A program made the translations under genes and the position numbers. Under the pieces are notes generated by a model that was not told where the DNA came from, searched no databases, and saw only the letters and a program-made list of their open reading frames with translations. Source: Deltaproteobacteria bacterium (GTDB taxonomy: Bacteria > Desulfobacterota > Desulfarculia > Adiutricales > Adiutricaceae). From it: a stretch of DNA of 64,000 nucleotides. Within the stretch, counting starts at the first letter, position 1. The number at the start of each line of letters is the position of its first letter. Positions 30,675-41,206 of this stretch are shown here, in pieces. The DNA is taken from NCBI GenBank assembly GCA_031276865.1, contig JAISMF010000020.1, positions 1 through 64,000 of the forward strand, read 5' to 3'.

Positions 30675-31200
30675 ATCGTCTTTTAGGGATAAAAGATGTC
30701 GGGCGTTTGAAAATCATGTTCAGGTCTCTAGCGGGCGTTTTTTAGCCGTTTCGCCTAAGTCGCGCCCTTGATCTCCATGTCTTTTAAGCCATGCCGAGGC
30801 TTAAAAGCTTTTACAAAAGATCCGTTTTATATTATTCATATGGGATTTATCTCTTAGCCCGAGTTTCAAAATTATCAAAAAGATAAACGCTTTGTATTCG
30901 AACTTATTGAACTGTTTAACACACCCATATCACCAGGAATGAAATACTCGGGAAAGATGCGGACCGATCCGCGTCAAATCCGGGAAAGATCCGACTTTCA
31001 TAACCATGCGCGCAACTGTGAATAATATAAATTACCGTGTGTTTTTAGGACCTTTCATGCGCGGGCGATTAATGAGGAGGCGCTCCCTAACAGATTAAAT
31101 CATGAAAAAAATTTAACATCCGACCACATGAATAATTCTTCCATCTCATTCTTTAGTATCCCAGGTAATTGTTTGATCCCGCTTTTTACGCCTGCTCCCA

Positions 31201-31800
31201 TCAAAAGTCACAAGCCTTTTCAGGACGGGTCTTCGTCAGGTAATCTCTGATATCCCTCATCCCAATCAAAGCTATAGAGCTGGGAAACGAAAGTTTATCT
31301 TTTCTATCATAGCGTTTAATATAACCTAAACGGATCTCTCTTAATAAAATTATTAAAGGTTCTTCGGAAACGCGGTCGGCTTCATCAAATAAAATAATTA
31401 ACGGCTTATCAAGTTTGGCGCGTATATAATTTAAGAAATATTTTACTTTTGTAGTGGAAGTTAAAGGAGGTAAAGATTTGAATTCTTCAATAAATTTTTC
31501 CGAATCGACATAACCCTCTTCCAGTAGAGCGGTAAACATCTTATTTTCAATTTCTATTATTCCGTCCTTTCTATGTTTTACGCCGTCTAAAGCCTCAAGA
31601 TAACGGTATGAAGCGTGACGCTCTCCGGAGGAATTAATAGTGGCGGTCAAAGATTTAAGTAACGTGGTTTTACCCGATTGACGGGGAGCGTGAATGATGA
31701 AAGACAAATTTACTTTAATCAGATCGTAAACCTCGGGTAGGCGCGGAAGAACCGGAAGCATGAAGCGCGTATCCGGAACGCATGGTCCGGTTGTGTCAAA
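31201..31800 (-). pseudogene. truncated AAA-family ATPase (AAA-like domain) gene remnant
   Basis: FDTTGPCVPDTRFMLPVLPRLPEVYDLIKVNLSFIIHAPRQSGKTTLLKSL with Walker A and LIILFDEADRV; frame stops after RDYLTKTRPEKACDF; no ATG found upstream of FDTTGPC in frame. Confidence 0.6.
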
Positions 31801-32409
31801 TATTTTAATAGAAAAGCGAGTCGTTTCATCCTTGCTGCCAACGTTCGCTTCTAGTTTGATAACTATATATAATAAAAAGAAATTATTTATAATAAAGATG
31901 TGTTAATGATAATATATCACCAGCGTTTCATTATAAAATATATTCAAGTTAAACGCGCGTGGGAGCTTGAGACGGTTCCGCGAACGGGCTCATCAAAGTT
32001 TTTTCAACGGGGCGGAGGGCGGGTTCAGCCCGTCCCCCCCCGCGCCGTTAATCCTATTGACGTCAAGCGTTAGAAAAAAAGTTAGGCACCACGTTTAATC
32101 AAAATAAAAGACTGATAATACCTGGAATTTTTAAAACTGGACCTCTAACTGTGAAACTCGGGTTCGTTTCAAATGGCGCCTCCTCACGTGACGCTTCGGG
32201 GTGAACCCGGCCCAACCCGGCGGAAAATGAAAAAAACTCCTTTGTTCCGATGGGATTTTTCCGCTTTCGGAAGGAGTTCTTAACGTTGTTTTCCGGAGGG
32301 CGCCGGTTTTTCCAAGGATCCGTTCCCGCCGCCATCCTCCCCGTCTTTAAGATCCGCCTCGTCCCCGCGACCGGCAGGGCGCGTTTTTCGGCGGCGGGGC
32401 GCGGGTTTT

Positions 32410-33150
32410 TCAGCTTTCGGTGCGGTTGCGGATGCGCTGCTCTTCCAGCATGTAGTAGTTGATGGCCTTTTGGAGGGCGCGGGTGGCGTTCAGATCGAGC
32501 CCCTGGAATTTCAGCCCGAGCTTGGCCATGGAGTCCCCCGGGGCGTAGTTGATGCGCACCACCGTGGCCTCGCCGTTGATGGTGGTCTGGCCCGTCTGGG
32601 ACATGTAGTTGGGGAAGAAGAGGGTGAACCAGAGCTGCATGCCCAAGGTGGCCTGGGGCGGAGCCGGCACCCCTATCAGGACGCCTCCGGCGGAGAAGTC
32701 GAAGAGCACCACCCGCCCGAAGGAGGGGTGGGTCTGGATGCTTATGTGATCGTTGCTCACTATGGTGAGGCGGTAGTCCATCCTGGCGTTGGTCTCGCTG
32801 ATTTCGCCGGGGCGGGGGGCCTGGAGGTAGATGGCCTGGACTTTCTCGGTGGGGCTGAACTGGTACTCGCCTATTCTGATTATCTTGCTGGACCATCCCC
32901 AGCGCAGCACCTCCCCGCTCACGGGCTCCAGGCCCACGAAGGTGACCTCCACCTCCCGGCCCTGCATGGACGGAGTCATTTTGGGATCGGTCTCGGAAAT
33001 GATGATCTCGTTTTCCGTTATGTCGTAGACGGATCCGTTGCGCACGTCTATGCGGTCGTTGATGAGATCCATATCCAGGATGAGGTCCATGCGCATGCCT
33101 GGCCGCAGGAGGCGATCTATGGACCAGTTGGTCCTTTTGACTTCGGACAT
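32410..33150 (-). CDS. PilZ-domain protein with YcgR-type N-terminal region
   Basis: RMDYRLTIVSND...VLFDFSAGGVLIGVP resembles RxxxR / DxSxxG PilZ motifs. Confidence 0.65.
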   Translation of the reverse strand: MSEVKRTNWSIDRLLRPGMRMDLILDMDLINDRIDVRNGSVYDITENEIIISETDPKMTPSMQGREVEVTFVGLEPVSGEVLRWGWSSKIIRIGEYQFSPTEKVQAIYLQAPRPGEISETNARMDYRLTIVSNDHISIQTHPSFGRVVLFDFSAGGVLIGVPAPPQATLGMQLWFTLFFPNYMSQTGQTTINGEATVVRINYAPGDSMAKLGLKFQGLDLNATRALQKAINYYMLEEQRIRNRTES

Positions 33151-34057
33151 TTAAGATCCCCCGGGGTTGTGCGTGGAGATTGGAACGTTAAGGATGAAAA
33201 ACGAAGACGGCGGACAAAATAAAAAAAGCGGTGAAAAAAACGGGAATCAAAAAAATAGCGGCGGAAAGATGTTAAGATCGGGTTCGCCGGAGCTTTTCCG
33301 GAAGGGGGGGGCGCCTTTCCCCCGCCAGGGGGACGGGGCCGTTTTCCGCCGCCCCTCCCCGCGGAAGGAAGGATTGAAACCCGGGGAAGCGGTTTCGCTC
33401 AAAATAACAGAGCCGTTTTTATTTTAAAAGGGGCTTGCGGCTTTTTTTCCGGAAAAGGGGAGTCCCTGGAAGAGGCCTTGAATGAATAAAACGGGCTTGC
33501 CAAAATAAAAAAAAGTCATTAACTTGCGCTTGAAGCCCCGACCGGAGGGCGGAAGGATTTGGCTCGAGGGCGATTAGGGCCGCGTCCGGCGCTTTTCCGC
33601 AAACAAACATCCCCCCGCGGCTGAAATTCGCCCCGCTCGTCCCATCCGTTTTCCAAAGAAAGGGGAGCGGGAAAGGGAAGCGTCCCAGCCTTCAATTCGC
33701 CGCGGTCTGGCGGCTCGGACCCCCGGGAATTCCCCGCCCGGTTCGCTATTTTACAAAAGAAAAGCTCTTTTGACAAGATTAAGGAAAATCCGCGGGGTAA
33801 AGGTTGTGTAATTACAGGTATGAGTTAAAAAATTTATCTTTTTTCGTATATTTATATTATATAATTTTTATTTAAGCTATTATTAATAGCCATTTATCGG
33901 CATTCCCCGCGGATTTCAGCGGGGCCGATCTTTTCCCCTCCGGGTTTTCGGCCGGGCCGCCTCCCAAGGCGCGGCCTCGCCCCCATCCTCCCATCCCCCC
34001 CAAGAGTCCCTCGGGGGATCCCGTTTATTTTGATTCTTCCGGAAAAGGGTCGAATCC

Positions 34058-34063
34058 TATAAT
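34058..34063 (+). promoter_or_regulatory. Possible -10 element (TATAAT) for the M16 peptidase gene
   Basis: TATAAT 13 nt upstream of the ATG at 34077; no well-spaced -35. Confidence 0.4.
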
Positions 34064-34076
34064 ATAAAGTGGTGTC

Positions 34077-36854
34077 ATGCGCTCCCAAATAATTACATCC
34101 TTGAAAGTAGCGGTGCTTTTTATGCTCTTAAGCGTCATTCCGTCCCCTCCGGCCTACTCCGGGGCGGACACGGCCTACACTCTGGAAAACGGCCTCAAAG
34201 TCATCCTGGCCCCCCAGCCCGGAAACCCGGTCGTCTCCGGACGGGTGCTGGTGAAGGCGGGCAGCTCCTCGGAGAGCGGCCAGGCCGAGTACGGCCTGGC
34301 CCATCTCATGGAGCACATGGCCTTCAAAGGCACCTTGAAAAGGGAGGTGGGGGAGATCTCCCGCTTGGTGGAGACCAACGGCGGGGACATCAACGCCTAC
34401 ACCAGCTACGACGAGACCGTCTACTACCTGTCGCTTCCCGGAACCAAGCTCGAGCTGGCCTTGGATCTCCTCCAGGACATGGTCTTCTTCCCCAAGTACG
34501 ATCCGGACGAGTACGCCAGGGAAAAGGAGGTGGTGATTGAGGAGATCAACCGCTCGGACGACAACCCCGACCGCTCCCTCTCCGAGGAGTTCTTCGCCCT
34601 CGCCTTCTCCGGGGGGCACCCCTACGGCCACCGCATCCTAGGCTCGGCGGACACGGTGCGGGGGGCCTCCCGGGACACGGCCTTCGCCTTCCACAACAAG
34701 TTCTACCGCCCGGACAACGCGGTCCTCATTTTAACCGGCGGGTTCTCCGTTCCGGAGGCCAAGACCCTGGTGGAGAAGTACTTCGGAAGCGTTGAAAACC
34801 CAGCGGGGGCCGTAAAGGAGGATCTTTCCGACACCCCTCCCGCCCTTGGTCCCGTGGTCAAGATCGTCTACGACAAGGGGGCGGCCCAGCCCCAGCTTTT
34901 AATGGGCTTCCGCTGCCCCCCGGCCTCCTCCGGGGAGGCGGCCTCGCTCGAGCTTCTCTCCGCCCTCCTCTCCACCGGAAATTCATCGCGGCTTAACGAG
35001 GAGATCCGCTACAAACAGGGGCTGGTCACCTCCATCTATTCCGCGGCCTTCACCTTAAGGCGCTCCGGAGTCTTCGCGGTGGGCTTCGTGACCGAGCCGG
35101 ACAAGGTCGTTTCGGCTCTAAAAGCGGTGTTTTCCGAACTAAACAAACTGCCCTCCGAGGTTCCGGCGACAGACGAGCTGGCCCGGGCCGTGGCCATCAC
35201 CACCAAGAGCTTTCTGGACCAGCAGGAGACCCCCTGGTCTTTGGGGCGGCAGATAGAGTCCTTCGAGCTCTACACCGGCGACTACCGCCTGAAAGACGCC
35301 TACGTGCCGGCCTGGAAAAGGATCGCCTCTCCGGATCTGGTGTCTCTGGCCCGGGAGCTCTTCAAACCCGAAAACCTCACCTTGGTCCTCATGCTCCCGG
35401 AGGGGGAGAAGGGGATAACGGAGGCGGATCTCTTACAGGCCGCGTCCGAGTTGTCGCTTCCGGAGCCGGCTTCCGGAAATATCCTCCCCAAGGCCGCTTT
35501 TCAAAGCTTCACCCTCGAAAACGGGGTCAGGGTCCTGGCCCAGGACGACCCCTCCATCTCGCTGGTCGAAGTGAAACTAGGGGTTTTAGGCGGCCGGCTC
35601 TCGGAGGGCGTTAAAGACGCGGGCCTTTCGAGTTTGACCGCCCAGGTCTGGGCCCTGGCCTCGACCAAACGGAAGGCGCCGGAGATGGCCAGGGCCGTGG
35701 AGGCCCTGGGCGTCTCCATCAACGGCTACGGCGGCCGCAACACCATGGGCCTGGACGCGAGCTTCATGGGCTCCAACTGGCGGGAGGGCCTCTCCCTTTT
35801 CGCCGAGCTCCTGAAAAGCCCGGCCTTCAACGAGGAGGACTTCCGCAGCAAAAAGGCCGAGCAGCTGGCCTACCTTTTGAGCCTGGAGGAGGATCTGCCC
35901 TCCAGGCTCTTCAAGATCCTGCGCCTTTCCCTCTACGGGGCTCATCCCTACGCGGTGGACACCGAGGGGACCAAAGAGTCGGTGGAGTCCTTAAAGAGGG
36001 AGGATCTGGAGCGTCACTACCATGAGCTGATCCGCCCGGAAAACGTCGTGATCGCGGTTTCCGGAGACGTCGACCCGCGTGAGTTCGTCGCCGCTTTGGA
36101 AGAGGAGCTCAAAGACTGGAAACCCCGGGGAAAAGAGGAGAAGGTGGTGGTTCCGGATCCTCCGGCTCCGGTGAAGGGACCGCTTTTGACAACCGAGGAG
36201 CTGGATCGGCAGCAGACCCACCTGGCGGTGGCCTTTTTGGCTCCCGCCCTGGGCGCTCCGGATCAGGCGGCCATGGACGTTTTAAGCTCGGTCCTCTCCG
36301 GCATGGGGGGCGTCCTCTTCCAGGAGCTGAGGGAAAAGAGGAGCCTGGCCTACACCGTGGCCGGACCCTACGGCGCCGGCCTCAAAACCGGAGCCATCAC
36401 CTTCTACATCGGCTGCTCCCCGGAGAAGACCCGGGAGGCCTTGGACGCCATGCTCGCCATCGTCGGGGATCTCAAAAAGGAGCCTCTGGACCTGGAGACG
36501 GTGGAGGGCGCCAAGACCTACCTCCTGGGCGTCAACAAGCTTAGGCATCAGACCCTTTCCAGCCGGGCCTCGGAGGCGCTCGTATCCTCCATTTACGGCA
36601 TGGGTACCGACCGTTACGACCGCTACCAAGACGAGATCGCCCGGGTGACTCCGGAGGATGTGATGGAGGCGGCCAAAAACTACCTAAACGTCGAGAACTC
36701 GGTTTTAGCCGTCCTGGGTTCCGCGGGCTCCATCTCCACGGCCTCCGCCATCGTTACGGGGGAGCCCCTCCCCTCGGAAACCCTGGCGCCCGAGGGGCTC
36801 TCCGGCGAAGGGGGCTTTCCGCCTCCGGCCGCCCCGCCCGCCGAAGCCCGCTAG
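34077..36854 (+). CDS. M16 family (pitrilysin) zinc peptidase, two-domain
   Basis: GLAHLMEHMAFKGT (HxxEH), KEVVIEEINRSDDNPD, repeated M16 C-terminal domain; signal peptide. Confidence 0.92.
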   Translation: MRSQIITSLKVAVLFMLLSVIPSPPAYSGADTAYTLENGLKVILAPQPGNPVVSGRVLVKAGSSSESGQAEYGLAHLMEHMAFKGTLKREVGEISRLVETNGGDINAYTSYDETVYYLSLPGTKLELALDLLQDMVFFPKYDPDEYAREKEVVIEEINRSDDNPDRSLSEEFFALAFSGGHPYGHRILGSADTVRGASRDTAFAFHNKFYRPDNAVLILTGGFSVPEAKTLVEKYFGSVENPAGAVKEDLSDTPPALGPVVKIVYDKGAAQPQLLMGFRCPPASSGEAASLELLSALLSTGNSSRLNEEIRYKQGLVTSIYSAAFTLRRSGVFAVGFVTEPDKVVSALKAVFSELNKLPSEVPATDELARAVAITTKSFLDQQETPWSLGRQIESFELYTGDYRLKDAYVPAWKRIASPDLVSLARELFKPENLTLVLMLPEGEKGITEADLLQAASELSLPEPASGNILPKAAFQSFTLENGVRVLAQDDPSISLVEVKLGVLGGRLSEGVKDAGLSSLTAQVWALASTKRKAPEMARAVEALGVSINGYGGRNTMGLDASFMGSNWREGLSLFAELLKSPAFNEEDFRSKKAEQLAYLLSLEEDLPSRLFKILRLSLYGAHPYAVDTEGTKESVESLKREDLERHYHELIRPENVVIAVSGDVDPREFVAALEEELKDWKPRGKEEKVVVPDPPAPVKGPLLTTEELDRQQTHLAVAFLAPALGAPDQAAMDVLSSVLSGMGGVLFQELREKRSLAYTVAGPYGAGLKTGAITFYIGCSPEKTREALDAMLAIVGDLKKEPLDLETVEGAKTYLLGVNKLRHQTLSSRASEALVSSIYGMGTDRYDRYQDEIARVTPEDVMEAAKNYLNVENSVLAVLGSAGSISTASAIVTGEPLPSETLAPEGLSGEGGFPPPAAPPAEAR

Positions 36855-36999
36855 GGTTCTTTTTTCCCGTCTCGGGGGGGACCTGTTTTCCGCCGGACAC
36901 CCGGGGGACGGCTTTTCCCCGGACCGGGGGCTTTGCCCCCGGGCCGGATGAGTCTTTTCCCCCGGGCCGGGGGGAGGGTGTTCCCGCCGCCTAATTCCG

Positions 37000-37033
37000 C
37001 CGCCTTCCGGAGTCCGCTCCGGAAGGCGGTTTT
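37000..37033 (+). terminator. Rho-independent terminator downstream of M16 peptidase gene
   Basis: ccgccttccgga-6nt-tccggaaggcgg perfect 12-bp stem followed by ttttcc. Confidence 0.65.
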
Positions 37034-37616
37034 CCTTCTCGCCGCGTTTTATTTTCCTCACGCCCTTGTTCCCTCCGCCGTCTTTCGCCCGCCGGTTTTT
37101 CCCCTTTGTTTTTTTCCGCGTTCCGTTTTCTCTCCCCGTTTAACAAACGGCCAATTTCACCCCCCGTTATTCCGCCCGCCGTTGTTTTTCATCCTCCGCT
37201 TGCCTTGTTTGTAAAATAGTCTAATAATCATTATGAATGACTAATAACGTCTATAAATATTATTAATTTATAAAAAAATATATAAATATATTAATATAAA
37301 TATTAAAAGATACTTTTAGTTTATAATTTATAAAATTTAAAAAAAATAGATAAAATATATAAAATAATCAAAATTATTCTAAAAATGATGAAAAGTCTAA
37401 AAATAATAAAAAATCTAAAAAAATTTAAAAAATAGTCGAAAGGTTTCAGCCGGCGAAAGAGCCGCCGAAGTTCGCAAGAGGACTCCCATCCGGCGCGCCC
37501 GCGGTTTTCACTTATAATTTTCCCTTTCACCCACTATAATGGCGGAGGTTTTCTTTCCCGAAACGCCCCTCCGCCGTCCCTTTTGAAAAAACTTAGGCGG
37601 AAAATTTAACCACCGG

Positions 37617-39860
37617 ATGACGAAAATGCCAGAAAGCACCCCGGTCGGGGACTCCCCCGGCCTTTCCACCGGCCTGGAAAACGCCGGGCCGGACCGCTAC
37701 CTCCCCCCGCCGCTCCACAGGCTCTACATAAAACTGGCCCTGCGGCCGGAATACCGCGGCCTCCAGCATCTGGAGTCCCTCAGTTCCCCGGGGATGATAA
37801 TCTCCAACCGCGCTTCCTTATTGGACGCGGCCCTGATACTCTCCGTCTGCCCGCACCCCCTGCGGGTGGTTTTAGACGAGCTCTGGGCCGGAAACCCCCT
37901 TCTGAAGAAGCTGGGACTTTCGGATTTCCTCCTGCCGGTGAACCTCCAGAAGCCCTTCGCCGAGCAGGGGGTGAAAGAGGCCTTGGAAAAAGGGGAGAGG
38001 CTCCTTATCTTTCCCGAGCTAATTTTCACCCGGGCGGGATCCATTACCGAGGTCTCGGACGAGGCCGGACGCTTCATCGTGGAGGCGGGGCTTCCGGTGG
38101 TGCCGGCGATCCTGGACGGACCCCAGTACTCCCGCTACGGCCTCGCTTCGAGGCACGTCCACAATCTCCCGAAAAAATATCCCACGGTGGTCACTTTTTT
38201 TCCGCCGCGGAAGATAAGCCTTCCCGAAAGGGAGGGGGAGAGCCGGCGGAGCCGCGCCAGGCGCTGCGGCGACGCCGTCTACCACGAGCTCAAGGACGCC
38301 CGCTTCTGGGCCAAGGATTTTAAAAAGAACCTCTGGACCGCCTTGGAGGACGCCGCCCGGCGCTACGGAAAAAACAGGCTCATCGTGGAGGACCACGAGC
38401 GGAAGCCCTTAAGCTACGCCCGGCTCATGCGCTCGGCCAGGTTGTACGCCCTGCGTTTCGAGGAGCTCACCCGCCGGGGCGAGCGGGTGGGGATAATGCT
38501 TCCCAACTGCCTTCACAACGCGATAAGCCTCTTCGGCCTTTGGTCGGTGGGGAGGGTTCCGGTGATTTTGAACTACACCCAGGGGCCGGCCCTTTTAAAC
38601 ACCGCCGTCGAGACCTCCGAGGTGAAGACGGTTCTGACCTCGAGGCGCTTCATAGCCGAAACGGGTTTGGAGAAGGCGGCCGCGGGGCTTAAGGCGAAGC
38701 TCGCGTACGTGGAGGATTTCGCCTTCGATCTGGGTGACGAGATAGCCGCCCGGCTGCGCTCCCCGACGCCGGAGAGCCCGGAGAGCCCCGCGGTCATAGT
38801 CTTCACCTCGGGATCCGAGGGGAAACCCAAGGGGGTGGTTCACAGCCATCGGGGGCTTTTAGCCAACGAGTACCAGACCACCTGCCACTTGGAGTACTCG
38901 GAGGACGACGTCTTCTTCGACCCCATGCCGCTTTTTCACACCATCGGGCTCAACATGCTCCTTTTAACCCCGGTGCTCCAGGGCATGTACTCCTTCCTCT
39001 ACCTCAACCCCCTGCACCCCCACCGCATACCCAAGCTCATCTACGAGCTGGGGGCCACCATGGTGGTGGCCTCCGACACCTTCGCCAACGCCTGGGCCCG
39101 GGAGGCCCATCCGCGTGATTTCTCCTCGTTGCGCGTACTTCTGGCCGGCTCCGAGCGCATCAAGGAGAAGACCCACGAGCGTTTCTTCAAGGATTTCGGC
39201 TTGCGTCTCTACGAGGGCTACGGGGTCTCGGAAGCGGCCCCGGTCACCTGCGTCTCCACCCAGATGCGCTTCAAACAGGGGCCCTGCGGAAACTTCCTCC
39301 CTGGCATTCAGCACCGTCTGGAACCCGTGGAGGGCATCGAGAGAGGGGGGGAGCTCCACATCAAGGGTCCCAACATCATGCTGGGCTACCTCTTCGCCGG
39401 ACAGCCAGGCGTCATCCACCCTCCCGAAGACGGCTGGCACAACACCGGAGACATCGTGGAGGTGGACGATGACGGCTACGTCTGGATAAAGGGCCGCCAT
39501 AAACGCTTCGCCAAAGTGGGGGGCGAGATGATATCCCTGGTGGCCGTGGAGGAGGTCATAAACCAGCTCTGGCCGGGAAAACCCCAGGCGGTTTTGGCCG
39601 TGGAGGATGAGAACAAGGGCGAGCGCCTGGTTTTAGCGACCGAGGAGAGCGTGGTGGACGTGGTGAAACTCCGGGACAGCATCCGCGCGGCCGGCCTCCC
39701 CGAGATAGCCGTCCCCAGGCAGTTCGTGACCCTGGAGAAGATCCCTTTAAACCCGGTGGGGAAGCTCAATTTCCCCGAATTAAAGAGCCTCTTGGAGAAG
39801 ATTTTACAGGAGCGGGCTGAAAAAAAGGCCGCTGAACCCGCCCCGGAAAGCTCCGAATGA
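37617..39860 (+). CDS. Aas-like protein: PlsC-type acyltransferase domain + AMP-dependent acyl ligase
   Basis: IISNRASLLDAALIL and LLIFPELIFTRAGS at PlsC motif positions; ligase motif VIVFTSGSEGKPKGVVHSH, LYEGYGVSEAAPV, HNTGDIVEVDDDGYVWIKGR. Confidence 0.88.
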   Translation: MTKMPESTPVGDSPGLSTGLENAGPDRYLPPPLHRLYIKLALRPEYRGLQHLESLSSPGMIISNRASLLDAALILSVCPHPLRVVLDELWAGNPLLKKLGLSDFLLPVNLQKPFAEQGVKEALEKGERLLIFPELIFTRAGSITEVSDEAGRFIVEAGLPVVPAILDGPQYSRYGLASRHVHNLPKKYPTVVTFFPPRKISLPEREGESRRSRARRCGDAVYHELKDARFWAKDFKKNLWTALEDAARRYGKNRLIVEDHERKPLSYARLMRSARLYALRFEELTRRGERVGIMLPNCLHNAISLFGLWSVGRVPVILNYTQGPALLNTAVETSEVKTVLTSRRFIAETGLEKAAAGLKAKLAYVEDFAFDLGDEIAARLRSPTPESPESPAVIVFTSGSEGKPKGVVHSHRGLLANEYQTTCHLEYSEDDVFFDPMPLFHTIGLNMLLLTPVLQGMYSFLYLNPLHPHRIPKLIYELGATMVVASDTFANAWAREAHPRDFSSLRVLLAGSERIKEKTHERFFKDFGLRLYEGYGVSEAAPVTCVSTQMRFKQGPCGNFLPGIQHRLEPVEGIERGGELHIKGPNIMLGYLFAGQPGVIHPPEDGWHNTGDIVEVDDDGYVWIKGRHKRFAKVGGEMISLVAVEEVINQLWPGKPQAVLAVEDENKGERLVLATEESVVDVVKLRDSIRAAGLPEIAVPRQFVTLEKIPLNPVGKLNFPELKSLLEKILQERAEKKAAEPAPESSE

Positions 39861-39889
39861 TTTCACCCGCGCTCGCCTGATCCGCCCGA

Positions 39890-39958
39890 AAAAAGCGGCC
39901 CTTCCGGCCGCGGGCTTTTTTTAATCCCCCGTGAGGATAAACCCTCCGGGGGTTTTTT
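39890..39958 (+). terminator. Tandem terminator-like hairpins downstream of the Aas-like gene
   Basis: gcggcc-cttcc-ggccgcgggcttttttt, then aaaccc-tccgg-gggttttttt. Confidence 0.6.
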
Positions 39959-40321
39959 TTGTCCCCGAAACATTTTATGTAAAATTAAGTATAATTATTT
40001 ATAAAAATATATTTTTAAATATTAAATATATAAAATAATATAAAAATAAAACGGCCGGAGCCGCCGGGAAAAGAAATTTGAAAAATAATTCCAAGTTCGT
40101 GAAAAAAATTTTTAATTTTTTTAAAAAAAGGTGGAGACGAAGCTTGAGCGCTGAATTTCTTCAATGTTTACGGCTATTTACGCCGCTAAAAATTTTTACC
40201 GCGGCCGGGAGAAAGGTGTTTTTCGGGCCTTTTCATCTCTTTTTAGCCGTTTTGAAGGGATATTTTATTAAGTGTAATTTTTATAATAAAATACCATATC
40301 TAGGGACCTAAAAAAATAATT

Positions 40322-40340
40322 CACAAATATTTGTGGATAA
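40322..40340 (+). promoter_or_regulatory. 14-bp perfect palindrome cacaaatatttgtg overlapping DnaA-box-like tgtggataa
   Basis: Direct reading of tcacaaatatttgtggataaaa within an AT-rich spacer. Confidence 0.45.
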
Positions 40341-41206
40341 AAATATTTTTTTAATATAATTTAGACAAATAAAAGATATTAGAAAATATTTATTTCCTAT
40401 ATTGACTACTAAATATTTTTTTGATATAACAAATTGGTTTTTAGACCTTTTAAAAATGTGATAAGGATACTTAGCCAGTCTCGTATTTTTTGTGAACTAG
40501 TATATGTTTCTGTATTTTTATGAGACTTTATGAGACGTTTTAGGTCTCTAGTGATACAATATGTAGTTAAAATATCTTAGTAGGAAGATATTTAAAAAAT
40601 TTATTGCCAAGCTAAAAAAATAGATGTAGAATCTAAATACGGTCTTTTATTTCATTTTTCGACTACTTTAATTTTCAAATTAAATTTTACCCCTTGATTT
40701 TAACTATAAGTTCAATCAGGATCTGCGCTTCGTTTTCATCTTTCCCCAATCCTCGGCCGCAGTGGCCAGAAAAACTGTACGCAGTGTTAACGGAGCTAGT
40801 TTTTACATTTTTATTTCTTATTTGGTAATTAAAGACTTGTTCATTGTTTAAATTCTACTATAGGTAGTTTTAAATCTTTTTTTAACATATATTGTATCAA
40901 TAAGATGTATTTTAGATAATATGGTATGATTTTTGCTTTTCCGGCAGAGGATGGCTTCGGCCCTTTTCCGGCGGAAAAATTATCCGTTCGCATCGTTTTT
41001 GGGTGGGAAGGCCGCTTTGGGTGAAGCGGTCTGGATTTTCAACCGATTTCGGCCCCCGGACTTGAGTTCCGGGGATGATTTCGGCTTAACGCTTGAGTCG
41101 AAAGGCTTTTTCCCGGGAGACCGGAGCGCGCGCCTTTTTGGCGCGCCGAGATCCGCGGGCGTTTTGGGTGCGCCCGCCGCTTCGAGCTATTACAAGGAGG
41201 CTTAAT

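Noticed and set aside
40332-40340. Perfect DnaA-box-like tgtggataa as an origin
   Set aside because: Single site; no cluster seen, and 20 kb away from dnaA. Kept only as a regulatory curiosity
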